Shown: positions 48,955-60,800 of the stretch, in pieces
Numbering within the stretch: position 1 is the stretch's first letter
Layout of the letters: each line of letters opens with the position of its first letter
Source: Asterias rubens
Taxonomy: Eukaryota; Echinodermata; Asteroidea; Forcipulatida; Asteriidae
NCBI RefSeq assembly: GCF_902459465.1
Contig: NC_047066.1
Coordinates: 4,810,377-4,874,376, forward strand
Length of the DNA stretch: 64,000 bases
Reading direction: 5' to 3'
Notes under the pieces: model-generated
What the model was told of the DNA's origin: nothing
Database searches by the model: none
What the model saw: the letters and a program-made list of their open reading frames with translations, nothing else
Program-made: the position numbers and the translations under genes

Positions 48955-49330
48955 AAACGTCATTTGATTCTATTTCGTGCAGTTCTTGTCCATGTTGTTC
49001 CTGCACATACCCTGATGTCATCTCTCCATCTTCTTCTCTGTCTCCCTGTTTTCCCTTTCCATGTCCGTTGGCAATCCATTATTCCTGTTGTCCATCTGTT
49101 GTCATTTTTTTCCGGGCAGTGTGTCCAGCCCATCTCCATTTAGATTGCTCTGTTGTACTTACGATGTCTCTTGCTAGTTTCCTCTCGTGTTTCTGTGTTT
49201 TAATCCTGTCTGTAACTGAGAATAGCATTTTCTCTCCATTGTTCAAGTTGTGCTGTCTGGAGTTCATGTCTCCATCGGTTTTGTTGCTGTCCTTGTTTCT
49301 GTAGCGCACACTGATCACTTAATCCATGCC
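48955..49330 (-). mobile_element. Non-LTR retrotransposon (LINE) remnant, C-terminal end of reverse transcriptase ORF
   Basis: Across at least two frameshifts the minus strand reads TTEQSKWRWAGHTARK followed by RWTTGIMDCQRTWKGKTGRQ, RRRWRDDIRV and GTTWTRTARNR. This matches the conserved tail of endonuclease/reverse-transcriptase LINE proteins (KW-x-WAGHIAR ... RW ... GRP-x-RW-x-DDI ... WTR-x-A). The catalytic RT part is not present upstream. It is a dead 5'-truncated copy. Confidence 0.7.
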
Positions 49331-50070
49331 TAATCCAACTTCGTCTGCTACAATACATGTTGTGGATGCTATATAATTCGCATTGTAACAAAATGGCTAT
49401 CCTCTCGCATACAAAGCAGAATGAACACAACACACGTCTCAAAGCAAATTGTATTACATGTACGTTGCCGCTGTTTTTTGCAATGGAGCAATTTGATTGG
49501 CTCTCAAAGTTCCAAAAGGTGTTACGTGTTGCGCAACACGGCAGGAATGTTTAGGAGTGGGTAATTATTGTCGTCTGCTGCACTACAGCCATCGGTCGTA
49601 TGTGTACATTTTGAATTGAAAAGCATGGCAACAATGTATGTTTCTGCTGATCTACTTGCTAGGTAAATGCTGTTCTTTTGAGGACGGTCTTGTCTTGCTA
49701 TAGACCTTTATCATGGTGCAGCCATCTTGAGATTATCCCTTTGATATCAATGTTATCAAACCGAGGCTGGTCGAAAAAAAATAGTCTTGTTCATATTTGC
49801 AAAATGATTATCAGCATTCATTATTGTTGTTATTCGATACGATGAACATGACCAAGATGGAGTTGCATGAAACAGGTCCATATTCTACCGTGGAGTAGCT
49901 TTTTGGAATTTGGGAATTGTCCTGAACTCTGAAAATATCCCAAAATACAATGCCTCAAATCCAACATTGTCAACGGTGTTAGATTTTTTTAATTGTATAT
50001 TTTACAGACAATGTTTGTTGTACAACGTTATTTTGTCATTACACTCCCCTCCCAACAGTAGGCCTACTTG
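49331..50070. other. Intergenic, no clear feature
   Basis: A possible short inverted element (TAGACCTTTATCATGGTGCA to TGAAACAGGTC, about 49700-49880); nothing coding. Confidence 0.3.
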
Positions 50071-50074
50071 CACT

Positions 50075-50830
50075 CATTATAATAATAATATAGGTTTTCT
50101 CGGTCAAATTCGGCAAATGGGCAGTCAATTTCATTTTCATGCGTTCGAATTAAAACTGTTTTGCCTCTCCAGTTGTTACTGCGTTTCAAATTCAGAATTC
50201 GGCCGTTCAATTTCGTTTTGAGTCGAGTCAAATTCCCTTAGCACTATGTTCAATTTAGCGTATCGTCATTCTTTTTCGTGACACACACGCCTCGAGAAGC
50301 GTCTGTGAATTTGAATGCTGTTTTGATGAATTGTTAAATTGAATGATTATTTTGTTAAATCGAATAACGTAAAAGTACATTTGACTAGTCTTAAAACGAA
50401 ATCGAATGACCCTTTTCAGATAGCATTCAATTTCGTGCCAAATAGAATAAGCTGGTGGTTAAATTGGCTGCTCATTTTCCGAAATTGGCCGAGAAAACCT
50501 ATAATTACAACATTTATAGAGCATTTAATATGGATGTTTCTAAGCGCTATAACCAGATTGACAAAACAGATGGGTTTTAAGATGAGATTTTAAAGTGTCC
50601 AATGAAGGAGCTGCTTGAATGTGGGTGGGTAGCTTGTTCCAAAGTGTTGGAGCATGACTGAAAAGGCCCGATCGCCATAGCGTGTCATGGTACGGGGTCC
50701 CGGTGAAAGCTGGAAATGAGCGATTGAAAAAGAGCGAAGGCGTCGGGTATAGCTGATGAAAGTGAAGAAGAACGAAGGGCTATGAGGTCTTGGAGATATA
50801 CCGGAGCCAAATTATGAACAGCTTTATACA
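50075..50830 (-). mobile_element. (ATT)n-tailed retroposon remnant, interrupted by a family D MITE
   Basis: An AATAATAATA run at about 50075-50090, then (after the MITE at 50089-50502) ACATTTATAGAGC, followed by a degenerate body (AGCTTGTTCCAAAGTGTTGG, AAGGCCCGATCGCCATAGC). The reverse complement therefore ends in GCTCTATAAATGT plus an ATT tail, the same arrangement as the copy at 56700-56975. The body resembles a repeat widespread in marine animals; I cannot name the family. Confidence 0.4.
50089..50502 (-). repeat. MITE family D copy, full length (414 bp)
   Basis: TATAGGTTTTCTCGGTCAAA to GGCCGAGAAAACCTATA, inverted relative to 26548, inserted inside an ATT-tailed retroposon. Confidence 0.88.
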
Positions 50831-51467
50831 CAAGAAGAAGAATTAGCTGTCAAATTTAAAACACTGGCTCACAGGCAGCTCACACATGTAAAAAAACATC
50901 TTCAAAGAACAAATTACTCCAGAGTAACTTAATCCAGAGAGCTGCCATCAGCCAGTAATTCACAAGCCTCAAAGTGTGTTAATAGAATGCTTGCCTTGGC
51001 CGCTATCGCTAATGAAACGGCGTGAAAGACTACCATTGGCCCAGAGTTGCTCATAGCCCAATTATACGCGTGTATGTTTGACATAAGTAACGCCCAATTC
51101 AATCCATAACTGTATTAGCTATGGTAGGAAAAATGCAGAGTTTTATTCTGGACATAACGACTAGTGTGCTAGTGTCGTCTGTAATGTGGAACGTCTCCTA
51201 AACAGATACATTCAAATCACACAGACAAGTAAAGAAACAAGAAAAGTCAGATTTATTAATAAACAGTGTTTATTATTCATATGATTGAGTTATACAAAAG
51301 AAGCAAAATTCAATTTCGACTATGGAAATTTTCCATAAAACGGGAAGAACATTTCATGACACCATAAAAACCACACAGGGGGTCATTTATTTCTAAAAAC
51401 GAAATTAAATTTGCATGAAACTCAAAAGTATATTTACAATTAGATTGCTACATGTAGTGCTGTAAAC
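50831..51467. other. Intergenic before the FABP relic
   Basis: Nothing recognisable; no TATA box before the relic. Confidence 0.3.
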
Positions 51468-51539
51468 ATGGCACAGTTCAGAAGGTTGTTCAAGTTGGAT
51501 AGAAAAAAACACATAGTTTTCCTGGTTAAAGTAAAGTAG
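51468..51539 (+). pseudogene. Decayed FABP exon 1 (relic of a fourth array member)
   Basis: Reads MAQFRRLFKLDRKKHIVFLV then KVK and TAG. The first 11 nt (ATGGCACAGTT) match FABP-2 exactly, and GTTCAAG-TTGGATAG matches its exon 1 with one change. After the KLD motif the sequence loses the conserved F-(D/G)-E-F-M segment, and the splice donor is replaced by an in-frame stop exactly at the exon border. I found no matching exons 2-4 downstream to about 57 kb. It lies 4.1 kb past FABP-3 in the same orientation, as expected for a fourth tandem copy that degenerated, or for a partial duplication. Confidence 0.6.
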
Positions 51540-51752
51540 AAATAAATTTGTATTGTCCCACAGCCATCTTTGTTCTACAATCCCTATATGCAAATCATTA
51601 TCAATAGCAGTTTTCATTCAACAGAAAGAGAACACACTGCATGTATTTGCAAACCCAGTTTTAGTTCCCCCGATTGACACTTCGGCTATGGCTACACAAC
51701 TGCAGCCAATAGCTGCAGCCACATCGAGATTACTCATTTCATACCCCTCCTG

Positions 51753-51863
51753 AAGCCCGGTTCATACTTTCTGCGAATGTCTCAGGTGAAACATCACATA
51801 CAGATTTTATTGCGTCACCGAAACTTCACCTTGCATTCGCAGGAATTGTGTGAACGGGGCTTT
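51753..51863. repeat. Small MITE, 111 bp
   Basis: Inverted ends AAGCCCGGTTCATACTTTCT and GAATTGTGTGAACGGGGCTT, with GCGAATG/CATTCGC inside. Abuts the next element. Confidence 0.75.
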
Positions 51864-51980
51864 AGGCCGTATCAGAATTGCGGCTACGGCTGTTGCTAAT
51901 GGAGTCCTATAGTTCAACGCAGAGTGATGCGATGATCCAGGCAGAGCCATAGCAGTAGCCGCCAAGTCTGATACGGCCTA
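51862..51980. repeat. MITE family G, 119 bp
   Basis: Inverted ends TTAGGCCGTATCAGAATTGC and TCTGATACGGCCTA, with GGCTACGGCTGTTGCTA and its complement inside. Confidence 0.78.
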
Positions 51981-51984
51981 CCAT

Positions 51985-52169
51985 AATAGACCCTTCCCAT
52001 GAAAAATGCTAATTACATTCACGCATGCGCACAGAAATGTGCACTAAGCAGATTCACAAACGCGTCTGCGTCACGCCATTATCCCCATACAAAAAAAGCG
52101 AATGTTAATTCATTTTGCCAAAACGCACGCCTGAAATGCAATTTACATATTTCGTTGGAAGGGTCTATT
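51985..52169. repeat. MITE family H, 185 bp
   Basis: Inverted ends AATAGACCCTTCCCATGAAA and TTCGTTGGAAGGGTCTATT. A single matching end (GGACCTTTCCCATGAAATAT) recurs at about 54020. Confidence 0.72.
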
Positions 52170-52502
52170 GAATTGAGTGACAGATAGAAATACAAGATGG
52201 CTGCACTATGACAAGTCTCTATTATTAAATAACTAAATCTTATCCAGGTTTACATTGTAAATAAATTAGCGCACATCGATTTATATTTGAAAGCCTGTTG
52301 CGATAGCGCCCTCTATGGCACACACCCAACACACCAATGAAATTGAAATCTAAAACCCAATGACCTTATCTTCACCTATCAGTCACCACTTGCCCGGATG
52401 GAGGAAACGCAACATCCCCTTTGCTCAAGGCTGCGTAATCTTCGATAGGATAAAAAGGAAATGATATACATACATAAACATTATGTACCGGTATATAATG
52501 CA

Positions 52503-52628
52503 GGGGACTTTTAGGATGCTCGCTGGCAGCAGACTTACCATGTAAAATTTATTGTTCTCTGTAATATCTGTTAACAGTGATAATCTAATTGATAAGTTTG
52601 CTGCCACCTAGCATTTAAAAGTATCCCC
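52503..52628. repeat. Degenerate MITE family E copy
   Basis: GCTGGCAGCAGACTTACCAT and AAGTTTGCTGCCACCTAGCA match family E (4327) but the terminal GGGACGC is mutated. Confidence 0.78.
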
Positions 52629-52672
52629 CTTTGATAACTTTCCAGTATCTCATTTTGTTTCTATACTGGGAC

Positions 52673-52802
52673 TTGGGCCATATCCAAATTCGGCGGCTAC
52701 AACTTCGGCTCTGGCTGTTGCTAAGGACATCCTATACCTAAAGCGTGATACACGGGAAACTAGCCATAGCCGTAGCTGTAGCTGCCTATTCGGACATGGC
52801 CT
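52673..52802. repeat. MITE family G copy
   Basis: TTGGGCCATATCCAAATTCG to CGGACATGGCC, with CTCTGGCTGTTGCTAAGGAC as in 51862. Confidence 0.7.
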
Positions 52803-52862
52803 CACTCAAGTGTGGCAAGGAGCCTCAGGGATGAAGTGGGTACCTGAACGGGAGATAGACCT

Positions 52863-53186
52863 GGGGTCAAATTTCAGAGAGCTGCTTAAGCATAACAATA
52901 TAAAGCACAACAAAATTAAGCTTACAAGTGTAAGGTTACCAGCCAAAATACCATTCCACACATGATTTTTGTGACTTTTCTTCCGATTATTTTTTGGGTT
53001 AGCAGAAAATTGTTAAGCAATATTTGTTGCTTAAGTAGCTCTTTGTAAGCACAAAAGGTAGCTATGCAAAATTAAATTATGCTTTCCAGAATAAGGTTAC
53101 CAAAACGGCATGTCACATGTACAATCTCTGACTGTTAAGCAGTATTTGCTGCTAGTGCTTAAGCAGCTCCATAAAATTGTGTCCTG
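52863..53186. repeat. Degenerate MITE family C copy
   Basis: CAAATTTCAGAGAGCTGCTT to AAGCAGCTCCATAAAATTGT; internal GTTAAGCANTATTTGNTGCT repeats. Confidence 0.65.
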
Positions 53187-53189
53187 CCT

Positions 53190-56020
53190 TACACTAACTC
53201 TCATGTTCACAAACTTCAAATCTAGAACACCAATGTTTTTTTTTTTTTACTTCATTTGTTAAATACAGACAACAAAACGGCAGAACAGAATTACATTTTG
53301 GTATTCTACACACCAAATGATATTGTAAGCAAAATAAAAATGGACTTTTCCCTGAAACCAAACACACTGGTAGTACCGAGCGTCAACAAAACAGAAATCA
53401 CTGGACACTTTCCAAAACGCTCAAGGACGAATGTCAAGTAATACTTTTGTAAAACACCTTAAATAATATATTTTTGTGTCTAAAATTAAGTAGAAAATTC
53501 AACAATCCCAAAGCAAATATCTATCAAATGAGTTATCTACTAAAAGATTTTTATGAAATAAGCATCAATCTATACAGGTTAGTAAATAGTCCACTAAAAT
53601 GTTACTCATTTATTTTTTAATATATTTTTTATAAACCCCCGATTTTTAATCTCCTTTGGCTTTATAGCAAATTATATATATATACATTATACAAATCATG
53701 ATTTGCAAATTGGAGGCCAAATTAACTCCACATTATAATGTATATGATATACACTTATGCTCGATTATGTAGCATTTATGTAGCCATTAAAAACATTGAT
53801 ACATTGCCATCGCTCATCCTTGTGAAGTTGCTTAACTTTAACGATATCTTGGTAAAAAAACTACCTCGGTACAATGGAAAGAACAAAGTACTACGGGAAA
53901 ATTGTTGGAACAATTTGTTAGCAGTTATAGTCACTTGAATGCAAAACATACCATATGCAAATATATGCATATAATTCGTGCAAATATTTTCAAATACATG
54001 CAATTACCAATGAGCCAACGGACCTTTCCCATGAAATATGCAAATTACACGTCAAGCGTGTGTACTAACACAACTGTTGCGCATACAAGGAAACAACGTG
54101 CCTTTTGGGCTAATGGTGGCATGTTGCAAGTGGTTTTCTTCATCTGACTAGGACACAAATGTATGGTGTTGGCTGACTAAGCATCTCTATGCATGCACAA
54201 ATGTTATTAGCATTATTTCATTGGAAGAAAATCGTTATCCTTTTTTTAAAACTGATTATCCTAGATGAGCTTTGCTAAATTAATCTTCAAAGCATGTGCC
54301 ATATGGAAAAGAAACTTTCTTTGACTGTCATAAATGATTCAAAGTTCAGAATTTGATTTCAGGAAAAAAAGACAAAAAGTTTCTTCTCTGCTTGCAGAGT
54401 ACCTGAGTGAGGTACCATACCCATAGCAGACTGGTACCTTTTTAAATTAATTCACACCATGCGATTTGTCATTGGCCATCAGGGGCCCAGACAGCGGTGT
54501 AGAATCAGGTCGGGCACTAAAACTTTACTTATTCTTAGGAGCAAACATTGATTGCATATGTTATTATATAATAATAATCATATCATTCAAATTCATACAA
54601 AGATCAAAATTATGCCATTTTGAAAAAGAAAAGAAAAAAGTTGTGAAAAAAAAAACACGAAAAAATGCGTCTCTATCTAAACTCAATTACAGGAAGCTGC
54701 CAGACGAGTTGTCTACATGTTAACAATTATAAAGGAAGGCACATTCACTTGGTTTAAATACATATTTTATCAGCTAAATATTAAGGTACATGTAGCATCA
54801 TTTTGTCTAATATTGTTTAAAGGTAAAGTCTACACTAGCAGTCATGTTCGTGTCATTGTTCTCTTGGAAGTCAATATACCTTCCATTTTTGTAAAGGTTC
54901 ACTTTTTTCGCCTGGACTAAAATTTTTGATTTTATTCATTTACCAATTTAGTACAAATCTCCACAAAATCGACAAGCTTAAAAAAAATAAAGGTCTAAAA
55001 AAGTTCCCAACTACTGCCCCATTTTATGCCACGGAATCAAGTATTTCATGTGGTACTACTTTATAACAACACTCTATTTTACTGATAATAAATGAAAAAT
55101 AAATAGAACATAATTATATAATACTATGTCAGGAGGCATATTATTTAATAGAGATTGTGAGGCATGACAGGAAAGCAGAAGTTGTTATATATCGAGAAAG
55201 GGGATGTGGTATTTTTTTGCCATATCCGTCCGATATAGAAAATGCAACCTCATAGGAAGTTATTTGTGCAAGGATTTGTGCTTTGTGCAAGGACTACACT
55301 TGCATCCCCCTTCAATCTTATTTAACACTCATTGCAGACAATTCTCAATGATTTTAGCTGTTAAGCAAGGGTTGGCAGGAAACCAGTGGGATTTACAAAT
55401 GTAGTGCATTCCCATGGCATTTGGAGAGGTAACCAGTTTAAGCTAATACCAAAAGATTGCTGTGCTAAGCAATTTTTGTGTGTCAAGAAGCTCTATGAAA
55501 TTGGCCCCTCCTCCAAACTTAGTGCAAAATGACATGCTTATCAGCTTCATGTCATGTATTTGATTGGATATGGCCACTACAAATTGAGTCTTGGTTGAAA
55601 CTCATAATCAAAACTACAAAAGAAATATATAGAGATTTGTTTACTTAAATAAACAAGTCTTGTCGTGTTAAGAGAGCTTAGTTGACGCAATATCTATAAG
55701 ACTGTTTTTAAAGAGTAAGAATGATTTTACTATTTGTTTTGAGGAAATCAGGATTTGGTGCATATAAATAACTGGTCCTTTTTACAAATACATGTATGTG
55801 AAAGACATAATCAGTTAAAACAAGCCTGATACTTCACAGAAGCCTTGGTGCCCCTTCAAATGTTTTAATCAAAATTTTGCCGTATTGTGCCCTTTAACCT
55901 TGGAGCCATCGCCAAAAGCCCTTTCAGAAAAAAAAACATCCAGTCTGAAAATCAAATTACATTGTGAGCTGTATTCTGTTATTGCTGAGCAAAATATTTG
56001 CTACAAAATTATGGTTCCTG
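53190..56020. other. Intergenic stretch, little recognisable
   Basis: AT-rich. A 61-codon frame (53256-53441) follows an AG acceptor-like site but matches no family I know. A family C right end (CAAGAAGCTCTATGAAATTG) lies at about 55480-55506. Confidence 0.35.
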
Positions 56021-56021
56021 G

Positions 56022-56168
56022 GGTGGATTTCACACAGAGTTAGGACTAGTCTTATCCCGAGAGGCTGAGTAGCTTGTCCTAACTTAGGACTAGCCTTAAG
56101 TCTTTAATAGCTCTTAAAGAGTCCTAGGACTAGTCCTAAGTTAGGACTTTCTTTGTGAAATCGAACCC
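56022..56168. repeat. MITE family B copy
   Basis: GGTGGATTTCACACAGAGTT to TTCTTTGTGAAATCGAACCC; GGACTAGTCCTAAGTTAGGA motifs inside. Confidence 0.85.
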
Positions 56169-56699
56169 AGGGTGATAAGTTTTTAGAGCTTGATGCAGTT
56201 AAGCAGAAATAATTGCAAAGATAGTCAACAGGTGGTACCATTCACAACATGTGAACGACAAGGTGTTCTGGCTGGTGACCCGTTATTGCTAAGCAAGCTT
56301 ATTTTCTGTGGTTAGAGATTTTGTGGTTAATTATGTGGCATTTTAAGTGATAACCTCAGTATTCCTGTTGCTGCTAAGCAGTATTTTCCTGTGCTAAGTA
56401 AATGTATGAGCGCACCACATCAGACATGGACGTACAAGTGACTACTCGTTACTCACGGTGTTCTGTTACAGAGAAACAGCAGGTCAACCCCAACCGTGCC
56501 TATCGCTCAAACACAGGTTGTACAGAATCCTAGTACTCAATATTAGAATAATAATAATTTTGGGGGCTAATCATCCTTACTCACAGCTAAGAGCTGAATT
56601 GCAAAGGAGGCGGCTACACTGTGTTCGAGAAGCAGGCATGCAAGGGCGCCTTTGGCTGCCAGCCACATCAACCCATTATGACCACTATGCACAGCCATG

Positions 56700-56975
56700 A
56701 TCGAAAGTATTTGATTTTTCCCGAGGGAGGAAAACCGGATGGTCTGGAAAACCCTTGTTGCACAGCAGAGAACCAACGCAACTCAACTCACATATCGCCC
56801 TGGACGGGAATCGAACCGGGGTCACCTTGGTGAAAGGCGTTGTATTTTCTCTTGGGTGTTTTAATTGTACGGATTTTAATAGGTTTTCTTTGAATTGTTC
56901 AGCGCCCAGGAGCATGTTTACATGGATAGGCGCTATATAAATTCCCATTATTATTATTATTATTATTATTTACGC
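56700..56975 (+). mobile_element. (ATT)n-tailed SINE/LINE-like retroposon
   Basis: Ends GGCGCTATATAAATTCCC followed by about seven ATT units (56946-56970), a typical 3' end of simple-tailed retroposons. The body contains GGGAATCGAACCGGGGTCACC, which is a tRNA-like T-arm sequence in reverse orientation, so its origin is unclear. Confidence 0.5.
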
Positions 56976-57259
56976 ACAAGCCAACCGTACTCACTATTCC
57001 TACTATAGGGTATGTAATCAATAAACGATTGTTCCTTTAATTTTTAAAGAAGTTGTTTTAAATTAGGTCTTGATACATGTACAAATTTATTTGAGAGCTT
57101 TGAATATTTCGAAATGTTCATTTATTGAAAGGTACATGCCAATTTAACATGTATGGTGTACTCACAGTCTTTTTATCCAATCACTCACACACTCTGTGTA
57201 TTTACATGTACCTAATGCCCTGTATACAAATTACAGACCCCATGTTATTGATACCATCA

Positions 57260-57443
57260 GGGCCCAATTTACGGAAGCTGTGAAAAAGAAAATACTGCTC
57301 AGCAAAAATCTTTGCTAAGCATGAAATGCGCCGGATACCGGTGGCAATAGTATAAACCTTATGAAACCTGTTCCTGCTAAGCACCATTGTCTGTGATAAG
57401 CAAGATTTTGTACATGTACCTACAGGCTAGATACAATTGGGCC
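57260..57443. repeat. MITE family C copy (diverged)
   Basis: GGGCCCAATTTACGGAAGCT to GATACAATTGGGCC. Confidence 0.65.
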
Positions 57444-57486
57444 AAGACCACATCATTTCATGTTGGTGCTTCTTTGCCTGGGCCCA

Positions 57487-57729
57487 GGGCCCAATTTCTT
57501 AGAGCTGCTTAGCACAGAAATTTGCTTAGCATGACATTTTTTCCTTGATAAAAACAGGATTACCACCTAATTCCATTTGTTGCATATTGCTTGTTACTGG
57601 TATTCAGCTGTTGTTTGCTCATCCTGAAAATCACATGGAAATTTGGTTGGTAATCCTGTTTTTTTTATCAAGGCAAACATTTCATGCTTAGCAAATTGTT
57701 GTGTTTAGCAGCTATATGAAATTGGGCCC
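57487..57729. repeat. MITE family C copy
   Basis: GGGCCCAATTTCTTAGAGCT to AGCTATATGAAATTGGGCCC; lies just past the coronin stop. Confidence 0.85.
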
Positions 57730-57845
57730 TGGTGAATCTGAACATTGGTGCATGAGATGTGTAGTCTGAGGGACATAGTCTGATGAACTGAGTAATGCAT
57801 ACATACATGGTTAACCCATGGCTCGCTCTCCAATGGTCTCTCACT

Positions 57846-60800
57846 CTAATTTGAACTGCCCACTTTAGCGGCGAGGTCGTCTAGCTTGCTCTGCAGCTCC
57901 TTGATGGTGCTTGTATTCTCGCTCACCGTGGACTTGAGGGACTTGACCTCATCCTGAAGGGCCTTCAGTTCCTATGGAAACAAAAATAAATCATGTTGGA
58001 AAAACAAAATTTTAAAATGCCATGGGGGATTGAAGTCACGGCGCAGTTTTTGGAAAACTGGCACATTTTAATTTGAAAGTGATAGTTGGAATAAAGTTGG
58101 CAACCAAAGTCATTTCCCACACCAAAGTTCGACCAGCTGTTTAAAACCGGCGCCTTATTTCATTAACAGTAGGAACGTTTTTGTTCTCACTAAAGATTTA
58201 ATAGCGCGTTCATTTTTACAAAATGAACTTGGATTGTTGCGTCACTCATCAGTCCCAATTTCACAAAACTGCTTAAGCAGAAAGTTTGTAAGCATTTTTT
58301 TTGAAGGATACAAGTCACAAATGGCACGTGGAACATTGGTAACTTTATACTGGTAATCAACATTTGGTTGTGCTGAACTCCTGTTTGTGCTAAACCAGCT
58401 CTGTGAAATTAGGCCCTGCTTGCACAAACTGCCAGGTATTAAGCATACCTTTTGCTTTGCTTAACACTAAACAGCCAGCAGCGGTAATGAAATAGAGACA
58501 GTGATTAGAAGTGGTCAATAAGCAGACAAACTCTGCTTACAGGCTTTATGAAAGTTAACTCCAGCACCAGGGCCCAATTTCATAGAGCTGCTAAGCAAAA
58601 AAATTTGCGTAGCATGAAATTTCTTCCTTGATTAAAACAAGATTACCAACCAAATTTCCTCGTGATTGTCAGCTTAAGCAAACAACAGCTGAATACCAGT
58701 AACAAGCAATATGCAACAAATGGAAATTTGGTTGATAATCCTATTTTTATCAAGGAAGAGATTTCATGCTAAGCAAATTTTTGTGCTTAGCAGCTCTATG
58801 AAATTGGGCCAAGATGAATCTACTTACTGTGCTACTGGCTCCTGATGCTGCCGCGGAAGAGTCTCCACTGTGAACCTTCTTAGTGAACCCTGATACCTTG
58901 TTAACCGTCTTCCCTACACGGACCTCCTTCACCTTAGGCTTGAAGGCAGTCTTTAGGGAGACCAGGATGGGGTCTTTAGTTGCACCCTCCTCCCACTGAT
59001 CAGCGGTTAGTGCTGCCTCGTACCCGGGGGTGTCTGGGAACAAGTCATCTTGAAAGAGATCCGACTAAAACAAAAAGACCCCAAAATAAGACGTTCTGAT
59101 AAATAGTTTTTAAAGGCAAAAATTGTATCTTTGCAATTGTTTCATCATTACGTTTCACCTATTTATAAAAAAGTAAGCACAAAATTAAAAGTAAGCCTAC
59201 TACAATTAAAAGTAAGATACTGGCACTATAAAGGGGCTACTGTCATTTTTTTTTGGGGGGGGGGGTGGGGTAACCTATTACTAATATTATACATTATAAT
59301 AACGGCAATAACCAAAATTGTTGACCACTAGTAAAGTTAACAATTGAAAAATGGAAAATGCACAAATAAAAATGAGATATAAAGTGACAGATAATCATTG
59401 ACTCATAATAAAAAAAAACACGCTTGTCACACAAAGTTGTTTGCTTTCAGATGCTTGATTTCGAGACCTTAAATTCTAAATCTGAGGTCTTGAAATCAAA
59501 TTTGCAGGAAATTACTTCTTTCTTGAACACTATGTCACTTCAAAGAGAGCCCTTTCTCACAGGGTTTCAAAAGAGGGCGCTATCAGAAGAAGTCCGTACA
59601 CAATTCGCCAGGACAGAATCTCCTGCTAAACCAGGACAAACAAGAGGCTAGCTTTGTAAAGCAGACAGATTCTAATGGCTAAAATAAATTAATTTCTCGT
59701 TTTGAGGTATAATAAATTTTTAACTTTCATTTGAAATGATCAGTCCAGGATTAACCATCTCAGTCCTCACCTTTCTGGGTACTGTCATCGCCGTGGGGAT
59801 AACGACAAAGTGATTTGTGTTTCCCTTGGAGGATTTCTCGATGCGGTAAAATCGCATGACCTCATTCTGATTCACGTCACAGCCTCGCTTGGGCATTGCT
59901 GCCGCGAACGTCTGAGGCTTCTCCTGGAAAGAACTTAACCAGAAGATGTAGGGCGCCTCGTCTGTGATCTCGTAGTAGCGGATTACGGAGTCACCCTGTG
60001 ATAAAATGAAGGATAAATCAAAAATAAAATCATCAATGCTTCAGATTTGGATTACTGTTTAAGTTTTATTTTCAGTTGGACACTTTCGGGAAAACATATT
60101 TGACTCTAAGTTTAAGTTTTGCAAAATAATCGGTGTTTGGTTATAAGCCAAAATTAATATCATATTTCTAGCTTACCTTAGCTGCTAGGTAGATCATGCC
60201 AGTATCCCTATCATAGGTTATAACATTAACTCCGTTAGATTGATCGATTTCATCAAGTTCTTTGTTCTTTCCAGTTTTCTAAGAAGAAAAACCAATCAAC
60301 ACAAATGAATAACACAAAACACTTTGATAATGGCATTTGGTGATGACATCTTAACAAAACTACGCTTACCTGAATAAGGTCACCAGCAAACATACCATGG
60401 CACAGTTTCATTAAGCTGTTAAGCAGATAATACTGCTTGACAAATTTCTTTGCTAAGCAAAAAATTAGAGGGGCATCAGCCACAACAATTGAAACTTAGT
60501 ATAATTTTGGATGGTATTCCGTTTCTATTTTAAAGCAATTAATTTCTGTGCTTGCAGGCTTTATGAAGCCACGTCACATGTGCCATCTGTGACTGATTTC
60601 CTGTCATGCAATATTTTCTGCTTCAAGACACTGAACACCTTTGGTAAATGTCAACAGCAAGTCTTCTCACTTGGTGTATCTCAACATACATGTACGCAGA
60701 AAATAACAAACCTGTGAAAATTTGAATTCAATTGGTCGTGAAGTTGCAAGGGAATGATGGAAGAAAAAACACCTTTGTCGCACAAGTTGTGTGCTTTCAG

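Noticed and set aside
53256-53441. Possible exon after an AG acceptor-like site
   Set aside because: No family match, no partner exons, no donor; tested as FABP exon 2 or 3 and does not align.
56795-56835. tRNA-like T-arm (GGTTCGATTCCC on the minus strand)
   Set aside because: No cloverleaf can be drawn around it; it is inside a tailed retroposon.
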